Origin: CAVRCT01 sp963719645
GTDB taxonomy: Bacteria > Pseudomonadota > Gammaproteobacteria > DSM-16500
Assembly (NCBI GenBank): GCA_963719645.1
Contig: CAVRCT010000005.1
Span: 248,001-312,000, forward strand
Direction of reading: 5' to 3'
DNA: 64,000 bases
The notes under the pieces are model-generated. The model worked only from the letters and a program-made list of their open reading frames with translations, searched no databases and was not told the origin of the DNA. Positions 8,250-16,114 of the stretch are shown here, in pieces. Each line of letters begins with the position of its first letter. Position 1 is the first letter of the stretch. The translations under genes were made by a program, and so were the position numbers.

Positions 8250-9131
8250 TTACTTCACCGGATACGTCTTCAACACCATAAACAAATTATCGTACAAATT
8301 ATTAGGACTCCAAGCATACCAACCATCTGCATCCGCATCCTCTGCGGCATGAATTTGCGCATAGATATAAGCCAATTTTTTGTTATGCGAGAGAGGGTAG
8401 TGATAATTGGATAATTCAATATAAGGAATCACTTTCATCGGTACTTTGTCATCAAACTGATTGCGAATGGATTCCAATGCGCTATAAACCGTTTGATAAG
8501 GTGTGGCAAAATGTTGTGGAAAGGGTTGAAAATGCGATGGATAAACCATTGGGCAAATGCCGTCGGCTACTTTACCAATTAAATGCAAGTCTTGGCCAAT
8601 GTACATCGATTCGCCAAAGCTTGAAATGCCAAAGACATCCACTTGCAGAGGAATATTTTGTTGCGCTAAACGGTCTTTGAACCATTGCATGACCCGTGTC
8701 ACATTTTCAGCATTCTCATGCGAAGGCGGTTGTTTTGAACTGTAGCGAATATAATCCAATTGAATTTGTTTTGCACCATAGGCAATCGCGTGCTGGACTA
8801 AGTTATATTTCTTTTGTCGAATTTCTTGTGAGGCAATTTGTGCAGCAGTGCCCCCGCCCGGAAACATCACAATGCGAGCCACATAATTAATATTATTTTC
8901 TCTTAATATCGCAATATTCTGTTCATACCGTTTGGAAGGAATATCCAAATCGATAACAAACGTATTAATGCCAGCGGCTTTCGCATTTTTGATTAAATAA
9001 GTGAAATAAGGCGTGTTTTCCAAGGTCTCTTGGGAAATATAAATTCCCTTAACCATGGCAGTCGCACAGTGACTAAAAAACAGCAGGCAGAGACAAACCA
9101 GTGAAGCTAAAAACCGAGTGAGACTGTTCAT
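8250..9131 (-). CDS. Secreted putative glycoside hydrolase (DUF4015-like)
   Basis: 293 residues from the ATG at 9131, which has AGGAAC nine bases upstream. The N-terminus is a signal peptide (SLTRFLASLVCLCLLFFSHC then ATA). The mature part has VKGIYISQETLENTPYFTYL, INTFVIDLDIP near 53, KQIQLDYIRYSS near 140, VDVFGISSFG near 170 and GICPMVYPSHF near 195. This order of strands and acids is that of the DUF4015 putative TIM-barrel glycoside hydrolase family, and a cysteine at the signal-peptide end could make it a lipoprotein. The substrate is unknown. It sits between yggS and proC, which are usually adjacent. Confidence 0.8.
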   Translation of the reverse strand: MNSLTRFLASLVCLCLLFFSHCATAMVKGIYISQETLENTPYFTYLIKNAKAAGINTFVIDLDIPSKRYEQNIAILRENNINYVARIVMFPGGGTAAQIASQEIRQKKYNLVQHAIAYGAKQIQLDYIRYSSKQPPSHENAENVTRVMQWFKDRLAQQNIPLQVDVFGISSFGESMYIGQDLHLIGKVADGICPMVYPSHFQPFPQHFATPYQTVYSALESIRNQFDDKVPMKVIPYIELSNYHYPLSHNKKLAYIYAQIHAAEDADADGWYAWSPNNLYDNLFMVLKTYPVK

Positions 9132-9213
9132 GGTCGAGTTCCTCACAAGACTTTCCGTGTTGTTATGCTGATAGTCTACAACAATTCAAGCGAGGTATTT
9201 TGTGGTATAATTT

Positions 9214-9894
9214 TTAGCGTGAGCCAAATAACGCTGTTCCAATTCTGACTAGAGTCGCACCTTCTGCTATCGCCGCTTCCATATCGTGAGACATACCCAT
9301 TGAGAGAGTATCGAGAGCGAATCCTTTTTCGCGTAATTCTGCATAAAGTAAGTTCATTTTGTGTAACTCAGCGCACTGTTTGTTAAATTCTGTTTGTGGC
9401 GCGGGGATGGCCATTAAGCCACGTAACTTTAAATGGGGTAATTGAGTACAGAAAGTTGCGAGCTCAACCACCTCATCCGGCGCGATGCCTGATTTTGTGG
9501 TTTCATGACTGATGTTAATTTGCAGACAAATATTTTGTGGCGGCAGTGCAGCAGGGCGTTGATCATTCAACCGTTGCAAAATTTTTTTTTCTGAGACGCT
9601 GTGCACCCAGGCAAATTGCTCTGCAATTTTTTTGGTTTTATTGCTTTGGATGGGCCCGATGAAATGCCATTCCAATGTGTGTTGTGACAGCGCAGCCATT
9701 TTTATTAACGCTTCCTGTAAATAATTTTCGCCGAATGCGGTTTGACCGGCGGCTATGGCCGCTTGAATTTTTTCTATCGATTGGTTTTTACTGACAGCGA
9801 GTAATGCAACGGAATGAGGCGGGCGGTGATAACGGATTTCACAGTCGCGAATTTGGTTGTTGAGAGAAGAGAGATTTTCTTGGATGGTTGGCAT
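9214..9894 (-). CDS. yggS: PLP homeostasis protein (YggS family)
   Basis: 226 residues. Single-domain alanine-racemase-like barrel that binds pyridoxal phosphate and buffers its level. AVSKNQSIEKI near residue 32 carries the PLP lysine, followed by AFGENYLQEA near 50, WHFIGPIQSNK near 75, LRGLMAIPAP near 155 and SMGMSHDMEAAI near 195. The ATG at 9894 is preceded by AGGA six bases upstream; a second in-frame ATG lies five codons earlier at 9909. In most gammaproteobacteria it heads the proC operon; here it is detached from it. Confidence 0.93.
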   Translation of the reverse strand: MPTIQENLSSLNNQIRDCEIRYHRPPHSVALLAVSKNQSIEKIQAAIAAGQTAFGENYLQEALIKMAALSQHTLEWHFIGPIQSNKTKKIAEQFAWVHSVSEKKILQRLNDQRPAALPPQNICLQINISHETTKSGIAPDEVVELATFCTQLPHLKLRGLMAIPAPQTEFNKQCAELHKMNLLYAELREKGFALDTLSMGMSHDMEAAIAEGATLVRIGTALFGSR

Positions 9895-9934
9895 GGGTGT
9901 CCTATGCATGTCATTGCCTAATAACCGGTGAGTC

Positions 9935-10169
9935 TAATGGTGCTTAAGAACTGTCATCCCGGAATTTACTGGCGCTTAATGAGCGCTTTTTGCGAATTTA
10001 GCGCCAGTTAATGTCCGGGATCCATTTTGCTTAAAGCACAGTAAGTTAAAAAGCAAAAGGGGCGGTAAATTGAAGATGGATCCCGGACATTAAGTAGCTC
10101 TAAACGAGCAAAAGCGCTCGTTAAGAGCTACTAAATTCCGGGATGACAGTTCTTAAGCTAATGTCATTG
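9935..10169. repeat. MITE-like palindromic element family B, copy 2
   Basis: 235 bases, same structure as B1: arm AAGAACTGTCATCCCGGAAT at both ends in inverse orientation, two sub-hairpins and a central GATCCATTTTGCTTAAAGCA segment. No flanking direct repeat is visible at this copy, so its target duplication has decayed or it moved by rearrangement. It separates yggS from pckA. Confidence 0.85.
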
Positions 10170-10171
10170 CT

Positions 10172-10208
10172 CCCTCTTTGCTCCCACAAAAAGCGTGGGA
10201 GGAGAGGG
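10172..10208 (-). terminator. Stem-loop downstream of pckA
   Basis: CTCCCAC (10181-10187) pairs with GTGGGAG (10195-10201) around a seven-base loop, extended by CCCTCT with AGAGGG. It lies 26 bases after the pckA stop. There is no clear run of U residues after it on the minus strand, so its role as a terminator is only likely. Confidence 0.4.
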
Positions 10209-10233
10209 CGTTCAGGTTCTTTTCCGGTGCAAT

Positions 10234-11808
10234 TTACTCTAACGTAGGCCCTGCATTACGAATGACATCACTCACGTTAAACTTTTTAAAGTTTTCAATG
10301 AACCGTCCCATCAATTCTTTTGCAACGTGGTCGTGCTCTTCACGATTTGACCAGGCATTGCGCGGATTTAATAGTTTGCTTTCCACGTCGGTTACTTCAG
10401 CAGGAATAGCTAAATTAAAGCCTGGCAGCGTGGTGTATTTCGCATCACGTAAATCGCCGTTCACGATGGCGCGCACAATCGAACGTGTGGTCGGAATTGA
10501 AAAACGTTGACCGCCTTGACCATACGCGCCGCCTGTCCAACCGGTATTGACTAAATAAACTTGCGCATCAGAATTCTCTAATCGCTTCATGAGCAAATTA
10601 GCGTACTCACCGGCCGGTAATGGGAAGAACGGTGCGCCAAAACAAGTGCTGAATGTTTGTTTAATGCCAGCACCTTGACCGACTTCGGTGCTGCCAACTA
10701 ACGCAGTATAGCCACTTAAAAAATAATAAGCCGCTTGCTCTTTGGTTAAGCGTGCAACGGGTGGTAAGACACCATACAGATCGCAGGTTAAGAAAATCAC
10801 CGAGGTAGGCAAGCCCGCTTTATTTTCTTCGATGCGCATGGAAATAAATTCAAGGGGATAAGCCGCACGCGTATTTTGCGTTAAGCTGACATCACTGTAA
10901 TCGGGTTCGTGGCTAGTCGGATCCAGCACGACGTTTTCTAAGACAGTGCCATAACGAATCGCATTCCAAATCACGGGTTCACGCTCGCGGGATAAATCGA
11001 TACATTTTGCATAGCAACCGCCTTCAAAATTAAATACGCCAGTTGGGCTCCAACCGTGTTCGTCATCACCAATCAAGAAACGTTCGGGATCAGCAGACAA
11101 GGTGGTTTTGCCCGTGCCGGATAAGCCAAAAAATAACGCAGTTTTGCCATCTTTTCCGACATTGGCAGCACAGTGCATCGGAAGAACTTCATGTTGCGGC
11201 AATAAAAAGTTCAATACCGAGAACATGCCTTTTTTCATTTCACCGGCATAGTAAGTCCCCACGACTAAAATAGCGCGTTTTGAAAAATTTAAAATAACGG
11301 CTGCATCACTGTTCACGCCATCGCGGGCGGGATCTGCTTTGAATCCAGGCGCACACATCAATGTCCATTGCTCAGCTTGATCGGTCGTAAACGGACTTTC
11401 TGGGCGGATAAAAAGATTTTGGGTAAACAAGTTATGCCAAGCCAGTTCTGTCATCACTTTGACATTCAGCGTGAACTGAGGCTCTGCGCCCACTTGTAAA
11501 TACGAGACAAAAGAACAGTCTTTTTGTTGTAAATACCGTTCAGCACGTTGCCATAACGCATCAAACTTCTCTGTGCTTATCCCTTGATTAATCGCATTCC
11601 AATCAACAAGGTGATCGGTCGATGCATCTTTCACAATGAATCGATCTTTGGGCGAACGGCCTGTTCGTACGCCGGTTGTAACGTTCAATGCTTGATTAGC
11701 GGCAAGGACACCTTCTTTACGGGTCACTGCCAGATTGATTAATTCGGAGGCTGATAGATTCATATAGACTTTATTTTTTGTTGCAACATTATCAGCTTGT
11801 GCCATCAT
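10234..11808 (-). CDS. pckA: Phosphoenolpyruvate carboxykinase (ATP)
   Basis: 524 residues, typical for the ATP-dependent class. It converts oxaloacetate plus ATP to phosphoenolpyruvate, the first committed step of gluconeogenesis from TCA intermediates, which suits an organism living on amino acids. Visible motifs are the PEPCK-specific GLSGTGKTTLSAD (P-loop) near 232, IGDDEHGW near 250 and NFEGGCYAKCIDL near 265. AGGAG lies seven bases before the ATG at 11808; a second ATG follows immediately. It is a single-gene unit. Confidence 0.96.
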   Translation of the reverse strand: MMAQADNVATKNKVYMNLSASELINLAVTRKEGVLAANQALNVTTGVRTGRSPKDRFIVKDASTDHLVDWNAINQGISTEKFDALWQRAERYLQQKDCSFVSYLQVGAEPQFTLNVKVMTELAWHNLFTQNLFIRPESPFTTDQAEQWTLMCAPGFKADPARDGVNSDAAVILNFSKRAILVVGTYYAGEMKKGMFSVLNFLLPQHEVLPMHCAANVGKDGKTALFFGLSGTGKTTLSADPERFLIGDDEHGWSPTGVFNFEGGCYAKCIDLSREREPVIWNAIRYGTVLENVVLDPTSHEPDYSDVSLTQNTRAAYPLEFISMRIEENKAGLPTSVIFLTCDLYGVLPPVARLTKEQAAYYFLSGYTALVGSTEVGQGAGIKQTFSTCFGAPFFPLPAGEYANLLMKRLENSDAQVYLVNTGWTGGAYGQGGQRFSIPTTRSIVRAIVNGDLRDAKYTTLPGFNLAIPAEVTDVESKLLNPRNAWSNREEHDHVAKELMGRFIENFKKFNVSDVIRNAGPTLE

Positions 11809-11898
11809 GTCATTTCTCCTGCTAACTAATTAGCCTCAGTTTTTAGAGGTTGTATTGTACCTAAAGTTGGTATATTAGACTACGTTTGGAAAGAGAAA

Positions 11899-12321
11899 AT
11901 GACTGAATTAGATCAAGTAATCGCCGCGGCCTATGCGAGCCAAGGCAAGCAAGAAGACGTGAATAAAGTTTATCTGACGCTTTTGCGCACGGAACTGTAT
12001 CTCCCTGTAAAAAAAGAACAAAATCCCCAGGATGAAGAGCTTTTTCAGCCTCTTTTTGCAGAGGTAGAGGGTAAAGTTTTTCTGCTAGCGTTTGATTTAT
12101 TAGAACGTTTATCCGAATGGGCAGGTGATCAATTCGAAAATATCGATCATGTCACCTTATCAGGCAAGGATTTGATTGCCGGTCTAGGCGAAAATGTCTT
12201 TTTTATCCTAAACTTAGGATCAGACCATTACAAAGAATTTTCGCCAGAGGAAGTGTTTCATTTGAAGAAGGTGGTCGCTAGGATTGATCAATTGCAGCAA
12301 AATGAAAAGGGATCAGGATAA
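11899..12321 (+). CDS. SseB N-terminal-domain protein
   Basis: 140 residues. The pattern LDQVIAAAYASQGKQEDVNKVYLTLL, followed by LYLPVKK, an acidic linker and a beta-rich core that includes FAEVEGKVFLLAFDLLERL, matches the SseB N-terminal domain found in small cytoplasmic proteins of many non-type-III bacteria as well as enhanced-serine-sensitivity proteins. No secretion genes surround it, so a role in type III secretion is not supported. It lies 22 bases upstream of the thiolase in the same direction and probably shares its transcript. Function unknown. Confidence 0.7.
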   Translation: MTELDQVIAAAYASQGKQEDVNKVYLTLLRTELYLPVKKEQNPQDEELFQPLFAEVEGKVFLLAFDLLERLSEWAGDQFENIDHVTLSGKDLIAGLGENVFFILNLGSDHYKEFSPEEVFHLKKVVARIDQLQQNEKGSG

Positions 12322-12343
12322 ATTCAGCATAAGGACTTAGCTT

Positions 12344-13618
12344 ATGACAACGAGACCTGCTTATATCGTCGGAAGTGCACGAATACCATTTTTTAAATCA
12401 ATGACAACGTATAACGATATTCTGCTGCAAGAGTTAATGACAACAACGCTGCAAAATTTAGTGGATAACATGCAGCTCGGCGGCCAAGTGTTGGGTGATG
12501 TTGCATTAGGTGCCATTATTAATAGTTCGGCCAATTGGAATTTAGCCCGTGAATGCGTGCTAGGTACGACATTAGATCCTCACACACCGGCTTATAATCT
12601 CCAACGTGCTTGCGGGACGAGTCTTGAGGCAGCACGCCAAATCGCGCTTAAGATTTCAAATTATCAAATTGAAAATGGTATTGCCGGAGGATGTGATAGC
12701 AATAGTGATTTACCGGTTCTCATTAGCCATTCATTGACAAAAAAATTAATCGCGCTGAAAAATGAAAAAGATTTGCTCGCTAAATTAAAACGACTCGCAT
12801 CCTTTCGGCCTGCCGATTTCAAATTGATTTTCCCTGCGGTGGTTGAACCGCGTACGCATCTCTCGATGGGCGAGCACTGCGAAAAAATGGTGAAAGAGTG
12901 GCATATTAGCCGTCAAGCGCAAGATGAGCTAGCGTTGTTAAGCCATCAAAATGGTGTGAGAGCGTATGAAGAAGGATTTTATGATGATTTGGTGGTGACA
13001 TTTAAAGGATTGAAACGCGACGGCATTTTGCGTGCGGATACTACGTTAGAAAAACTTGTCAACTTAAAAACAGCATTTGATTTTACGGCGAGCGGAACAT
13101 TGACGGCCGGAAATAGTAGCCCACTCACCGATGGGGCGGCAGCTGTTTTTATGGCTAGTGAGGAATATGCTAAACAAAACAATTGTCCTTTACTGGCTCG
13201 GTTTGTCGATGCAGAAGCGGCGGCGGTTGATTTTGTGCATGGCGAAGGATTACTGATGGCACCGACGATTGCTGTCAGTAATCTCCTAAAACGACAGAAT
13301 CTCACGCTGCAAGATTTCGATTTTTATGAAATCCATGAAGCATTTGCAGGGCAAGTACTTTGCACATTGAAAGCATGGGAATCCGCAGAGTATTGCCAAC
13401 GAGTGCTCAAGCGAGACAAGGCGCTGGGTTCCATCGATCGATCAAAAATGAATATCAAAGGTGGCAGTGTTGCATTAGGACATCCATTCGGTGCAACAGG
13501 CGCTCGGATAGTCGGCGCACTGGCAAAAATGCTTTTTGAAAAAGGCAGTGGCAGAGGTCTCATTTCAATTTGTACGGCGGGAGGAATGGGAGTGGCCGCT
13601 ATTTTGGAAGCGGTTTAA
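12344..13618 (+). CDS. Acetyl-CoA C-acyltransferase (thiolase, FadI-like)
   Basis: 424 residues. Catalyses thiolytic cleavage of 3-ketoacyl-CoA or the reverse condensation. The nucleophilic cysteine is in NLQRACGTSLEAA near residue 89; the active-site histidine is in EIHEAFAGQ near 330; GGSVALGHPFGATGAR near 376 holds the second histidine and CTAGGMG near 409 the second catalytic cysteine. Its length and the LISHSLTKKLIAL insertion resemble FadI, the partner of FadJ, but no multifunctional hydratase/dehydrogenase gene is next to it. Start ATG at 12344 follows an AAGGA site. It meets pyrF tail to tail with a four-base overlap. Confidence 0.9.
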   Translation: MTTRPAYIVGSARIPFFKSMTTYNDILLQELMTTTLQNLVDNMQLGGQVLGDVALGAIINSSANWNLARECVLGTTLDPHTPAYNLQRACGTSLEAARQIALKISNYQIENGIAGGCDSNSDLPVLISHSLTKKLIALKNEKDLLAKLKRLASFRPADFKLIFPAVVEPRTHLSMGEHCEKMVKEWHISRQAQDELALLSHQNGVRAYEEGFYDDLVVTFKGLKRDGILRADTTLEKLVNLKTAFDFTASGTLTAGNSSPLTDGAAAVFMASEEYAKQNNCPLLARFVDAEAAAVDFVHGEGLLMAPTIAVSNLLKRQNLTLQDFDFYEIHEAFAGQVLCTLKAWESAEYCQRVLKRDKALGSIDRSKMNIKGGSVALGHPFGATGARIVGALAKMLFEKGSGRGLISICTAGGMGVAAILEAV

Positions 13619-14394
13619 GGCTGATTTAATCGCTGCTGATACGCTTTCCATCCTGCCAATCTATATTTTTTTGTTTCCGCTAACGGATCAGCTGCTTGCA
13701 AAATACCGCGTCCAACAATAATGACATCGGTGCCATTTTCAATAATCGCTTGTTCGGGTGTCACATAACGTTGGCCTAGCGCATCGCTTTTTGCCGCAAA
13801 TTGAATACCCGGTGTGAGGTAAATCCACTCAGGACGGTCAGCTAATTGATGTTGTGCAATAAAACCGATTACAAATTCTGGAAATTGCTCTGCCATCGCT
13901 ATGGTTTGTTGTACATAATGAGAATCAAATAAATTGGCTGCGGAGCTCATCTCAGCAAGCAACAGCAAGCCACGATTTTTTTCCAGACCCACTTCAGCAA
14001 GACCGGACACAATACCAGGGCCAGGCAAACTGTGTGCGTTGATGATATCCGCCCACTCGGCAATTTGATAAATGCCGCGTTGATATTGCAATTTCACCGT
14101 ATTGCCGATGTCAGCAAATTTACGATCTTCAAAAATGAAGAATTGATGTTGAGCGGCAAGTTTTTGTAATTGTCGAGTCAACTCAAGCGAGAAATCATCA
14201 ATGATATCGATATGGGTTTTTAACACACAAATTTCAGGGCCTATTTTATCCGCGAGAGCGAGGAGTGCCTGAGCTGACGTCACATCAGCAGACAAGGCTA
14301 AATTCGATTGTTTTTTTTCAATGAGCGCAAACAATTGCTTGGCAAAATTATTTTTGCAGAATTCGCTGCGTTGTAAGTAACTAAGTTGTTTCAT
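13615..14394 (-). CDS. pyrF: Orotidine 5'-phosphate decarboxylase, URA3/UMPS type
   Basis: 259 residues. Decarboxylates OMP to UMP, the last step of pyrimidine synthesis. Catalytic motifs are LALSADV near residue 33, CVLKTHIDIIDDF near 57 and FEDRKFADIGNTVKLQY near 89, with LTPGIQ near 178 and TDVIIVGRGI near 218. The spelling and spacing of these motifs follow the eukaryotic URA3 and UMPS C-domain class rather than the short E. coli PyrF class. The start overlaps the end of pyrE by 14 bases, so together they mimic a split UMP synthase. The stop codon overlaps that of the convergent thiolase. Confidence 0.93.
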   Translation of the reverse strand: MKQLSYLQRSEFCKNNFAKQLFALIEKKQSNLALSADVTSAQALLALADKIGPEICVLKTHIDIIDDFSLELTRQLQKLAAQHQFFIFEDRKFADIGNTVKLQYQRGIYQIAEWADIINAHSLPGPGIVSGLAEVGLEKNRGLLLLAEMSSAANLFDSHYVQQTIAMAEQFPEFVIGFIAQHQLADRPEWIYLTPGIQFAAKSDALGQRYVTPEQAIIENGTDVIIVGRGILQAADPLAETKKYRLAGWKAYQQRLNQP

Positions 14395-14977
14395 TGATTA
14401 ATTCTCGAATAATGCTGGCTTCCTCTGGATTTAAGCGTGAGGAGTCTTGGAGTGTTTGCAAAATTTCTGACAAAGTGAATGCAGCATGCAGTTCGCATTG
14501 TCGGTCGCGAAGGTTTTTTCGACCTTCTTTTTCGCGGTCAATTAATACAACAGCATCGGTGATTTTTAATCCGGCTGCTAATAAATCGTCGGCTGTTTCA
14601 AGAATGCTGCCACCGGTGGTTAACACATCTTCGATAATTAAGCAGGTTTGGCCTTGACTGAAACGACCTTCAATTTGCTGTTTCGTGCCATAGGATTTTT
14701 TTTCTTTGCGGCGCATGATCATGGGAATGTGATGGTCCAGCGAGATGCAGGTGGCAATTGGTAATGCGGTATATGGCACGCCGCAGAGTAACTCCGGTTT
14801 AAGATGCTGAATCTTTTGCCAAATAGCGTCAGCCACGCTGCGAAGAACGATGGGATGAGAAATAATTTGGCGTAAATCCAAATAGATTTTCGATGTTTGA
14901 CCGCTTTTTAACGTAAAATTGCCGAACTTAATCGCACCAATTTGATGCAGTGAAGAAATTAATTCTATGCGTGTCAT
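14381..14977 (-). CDS. pyrE: Orotate phosphoribosyltransferase, UMPS-like
   Basis: 198 residues from the ATG at 14977 (a TTG at 14989 would add four). Joins orotate and PRPP to give OMP. FGNFTLKSGQTSKIYLDLR near residue 18, CGVPYTALPIAT near 66, MIMRRKEKKSYGTK near 87 and the PRPP loop CLIIEDVLTTGGS near 112 are all present. These segments resemble the OPRT domain of animal UMP synthase (FGxFxLKSGxxSxIYxDLR, CGVPYTALPxAT) more than E. coli PyrE, from memory. It is upstream of and overlaps pyrF, in the same order as in the fused eukaryotic enzyme. Confidence 0.93.
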   Translation of the reverse strand: MTRIELISSLHQIGAIKFGNFTLKSGQTSKIYLDLRQIISHPIVLRSVADAIWQKIQHLKPELLCGVPYTALPIATCISLDHHIPMIMRRKEKKSYGTKQQIEGRFSQGQTCLIIEDVLTTGGSILETADDLLAAGLKITDAVVLIDREKEGRKNLRDRQCELHAAFTLSEILQTLQDSSRLNPEEASIIRELINETT

Positions 14978-15113
14978 GGAAATGCCCAAAAGTGATATAA
15001 GTGGCGGAATTCTCGCATAAATTCAGGTTTTTTTCAATCGGGCACGATGCATGAAAAATAGATTATAATTTAAAGAGCAGAGTCATATTGATAGCTCAGC
15101 GAGGACATTGATC

Positions 15114-16112
15114 ATGGATAACCTATTTCGACCCAAGCACGCTTGTTTTTATTGGCTCCTCTTGTGCACGCTGCTGCTCTTCTTAGCGAGCCAAAATGTC
15201 TTTGCGGCGCCTCAGCCGATTGGACAAGTTGTTTGGTCAACTGGCGATGTCAAAGCGGTTCAGTTAGATCATTCTTCGCGTGCGCTGCAACGTCGATCCG
15301 TTATTTTGGAACATGATACGATTGTGACCGGTCAAAATGGTACCGGTGAAATTGTTTTTACCGATGGCGGCACGGTTTCACTTCGCAGTGGTACGGAACT
15401 CAAAATTGATAGTTATCACTATACGAATCCGAGTGATACGAATAATAAATATATTGCTAGTTTAGCGAAGGGTGGTTTTCGCACGATTACAGGTTTCATT
15501 TCAAAAGGACATCCTGATCGTTATCTTGTTAACACGCCCGTCGGCACTATTGGTGTGCGTGGAACCGAGTATGTCATAGTATTTTTGAATGGCAAATTAC
15601 TCGCAGGCATTCTTCGAGGTGCAATTTTTTTCAAGAATGATGCAGGGGTTGCTGAGTTGAGTGTATTGACTGCGCTGCATTATCTCCAGGTGGATGGGAA
15701 GAAACAAGCACCGATCAGATTGCAAAAGCAACCGACGCAGTTGAAAGGCCAGCCAAATTTAACACCTGCTCAAGCACCGAGTGCTGCGACGTTACAACAA
15801 CAAATGACAAATCAAAATGGGAATAACCCATCGAATTCGTCAGGCTCATCGAATACATCAAATCAACCTCCCGGGACAGTGGGCGGCGGCTCTAGCGGCG
15901 GTACATCCGGTGGATCAAGCAGCAGTGATACGACAGTAGGCGGTACTGAAAGTGGTAGCAGCAGTTCTTCCTCTACAACGGGCACAGGCAGCAGTGGTTC
16001 TTCGAGCACAACGACTACGAATGGCAGTACGACTACGACAGGTGCCACGCCGAATAGTGCACCTGCACAAAACGGCGGTACAGTGAGCCAGTTTTGTATT
16101 GGTGGTGGTTAA
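15114..16112 (+). CDS. FecR-domain secreted protein with Ser/Gly/Thr-rich tail
   Basis: 332 residues. A signal peptide covers about residues 1-32 (LLLCTLLLFLASQNVFAAP). The FecR-like domain follows (about 35-150): IGQVVWSTGDVKAV, GTGEIVFTDGGTVSLRSGTELKI and NTPVGTIGVRGTEY are its signature strands. Residues 225-325 are a low-complexity Ser/Gly/Thr/Asn linker, and the chain ends QFCIGGG. The FecR fold usually works in envelope sensing or as a surface-bound module. ATG at 15114 has GAGGA upstream; a TTG two codons earlier is less likely. It ends two bases from the convergent CHASE2 cyclase, a partner often seen with FecR-domain proteins. Partner or substrate unknown. Confidence 0.85.
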   Translation: MDNLFRPKHACFYWLLLCTLLLFLASQNVFAAPQPIGQVVWSTGDVKAVQLDHSSRALQRRSVILEHDTIVTGQNGTGEIVFTDGGTVSLRSGTELKIDSYHYTNPSDTNNKYIASLAKGGFRTITGFISKGHPDRYLVNTPVGTIGVRGTEYVIVFLNGKLLAGILRGAIFFKNDAGVAELSVLTALHYLQVDGKKQAPIRLQKQPTQLKGQPNLTPAQAPSAATLQQQMTNQNGNNPSNSSGSSNTSNQPPGTVGGGSSGGTSGGSSSSDTTVGGTESGSSSSSSTTGTGSSGSSSTTTTNGSTTTTGATPNSAPAQNGGTVSQFCIGGG

Positions 16113-16114
16113 CT

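Noticed and set aside
11899..12321. Type III secretion component (SseB)
   Set aside because: Only the small SseB N-terminal domain is present and there are no secretion genes around it.
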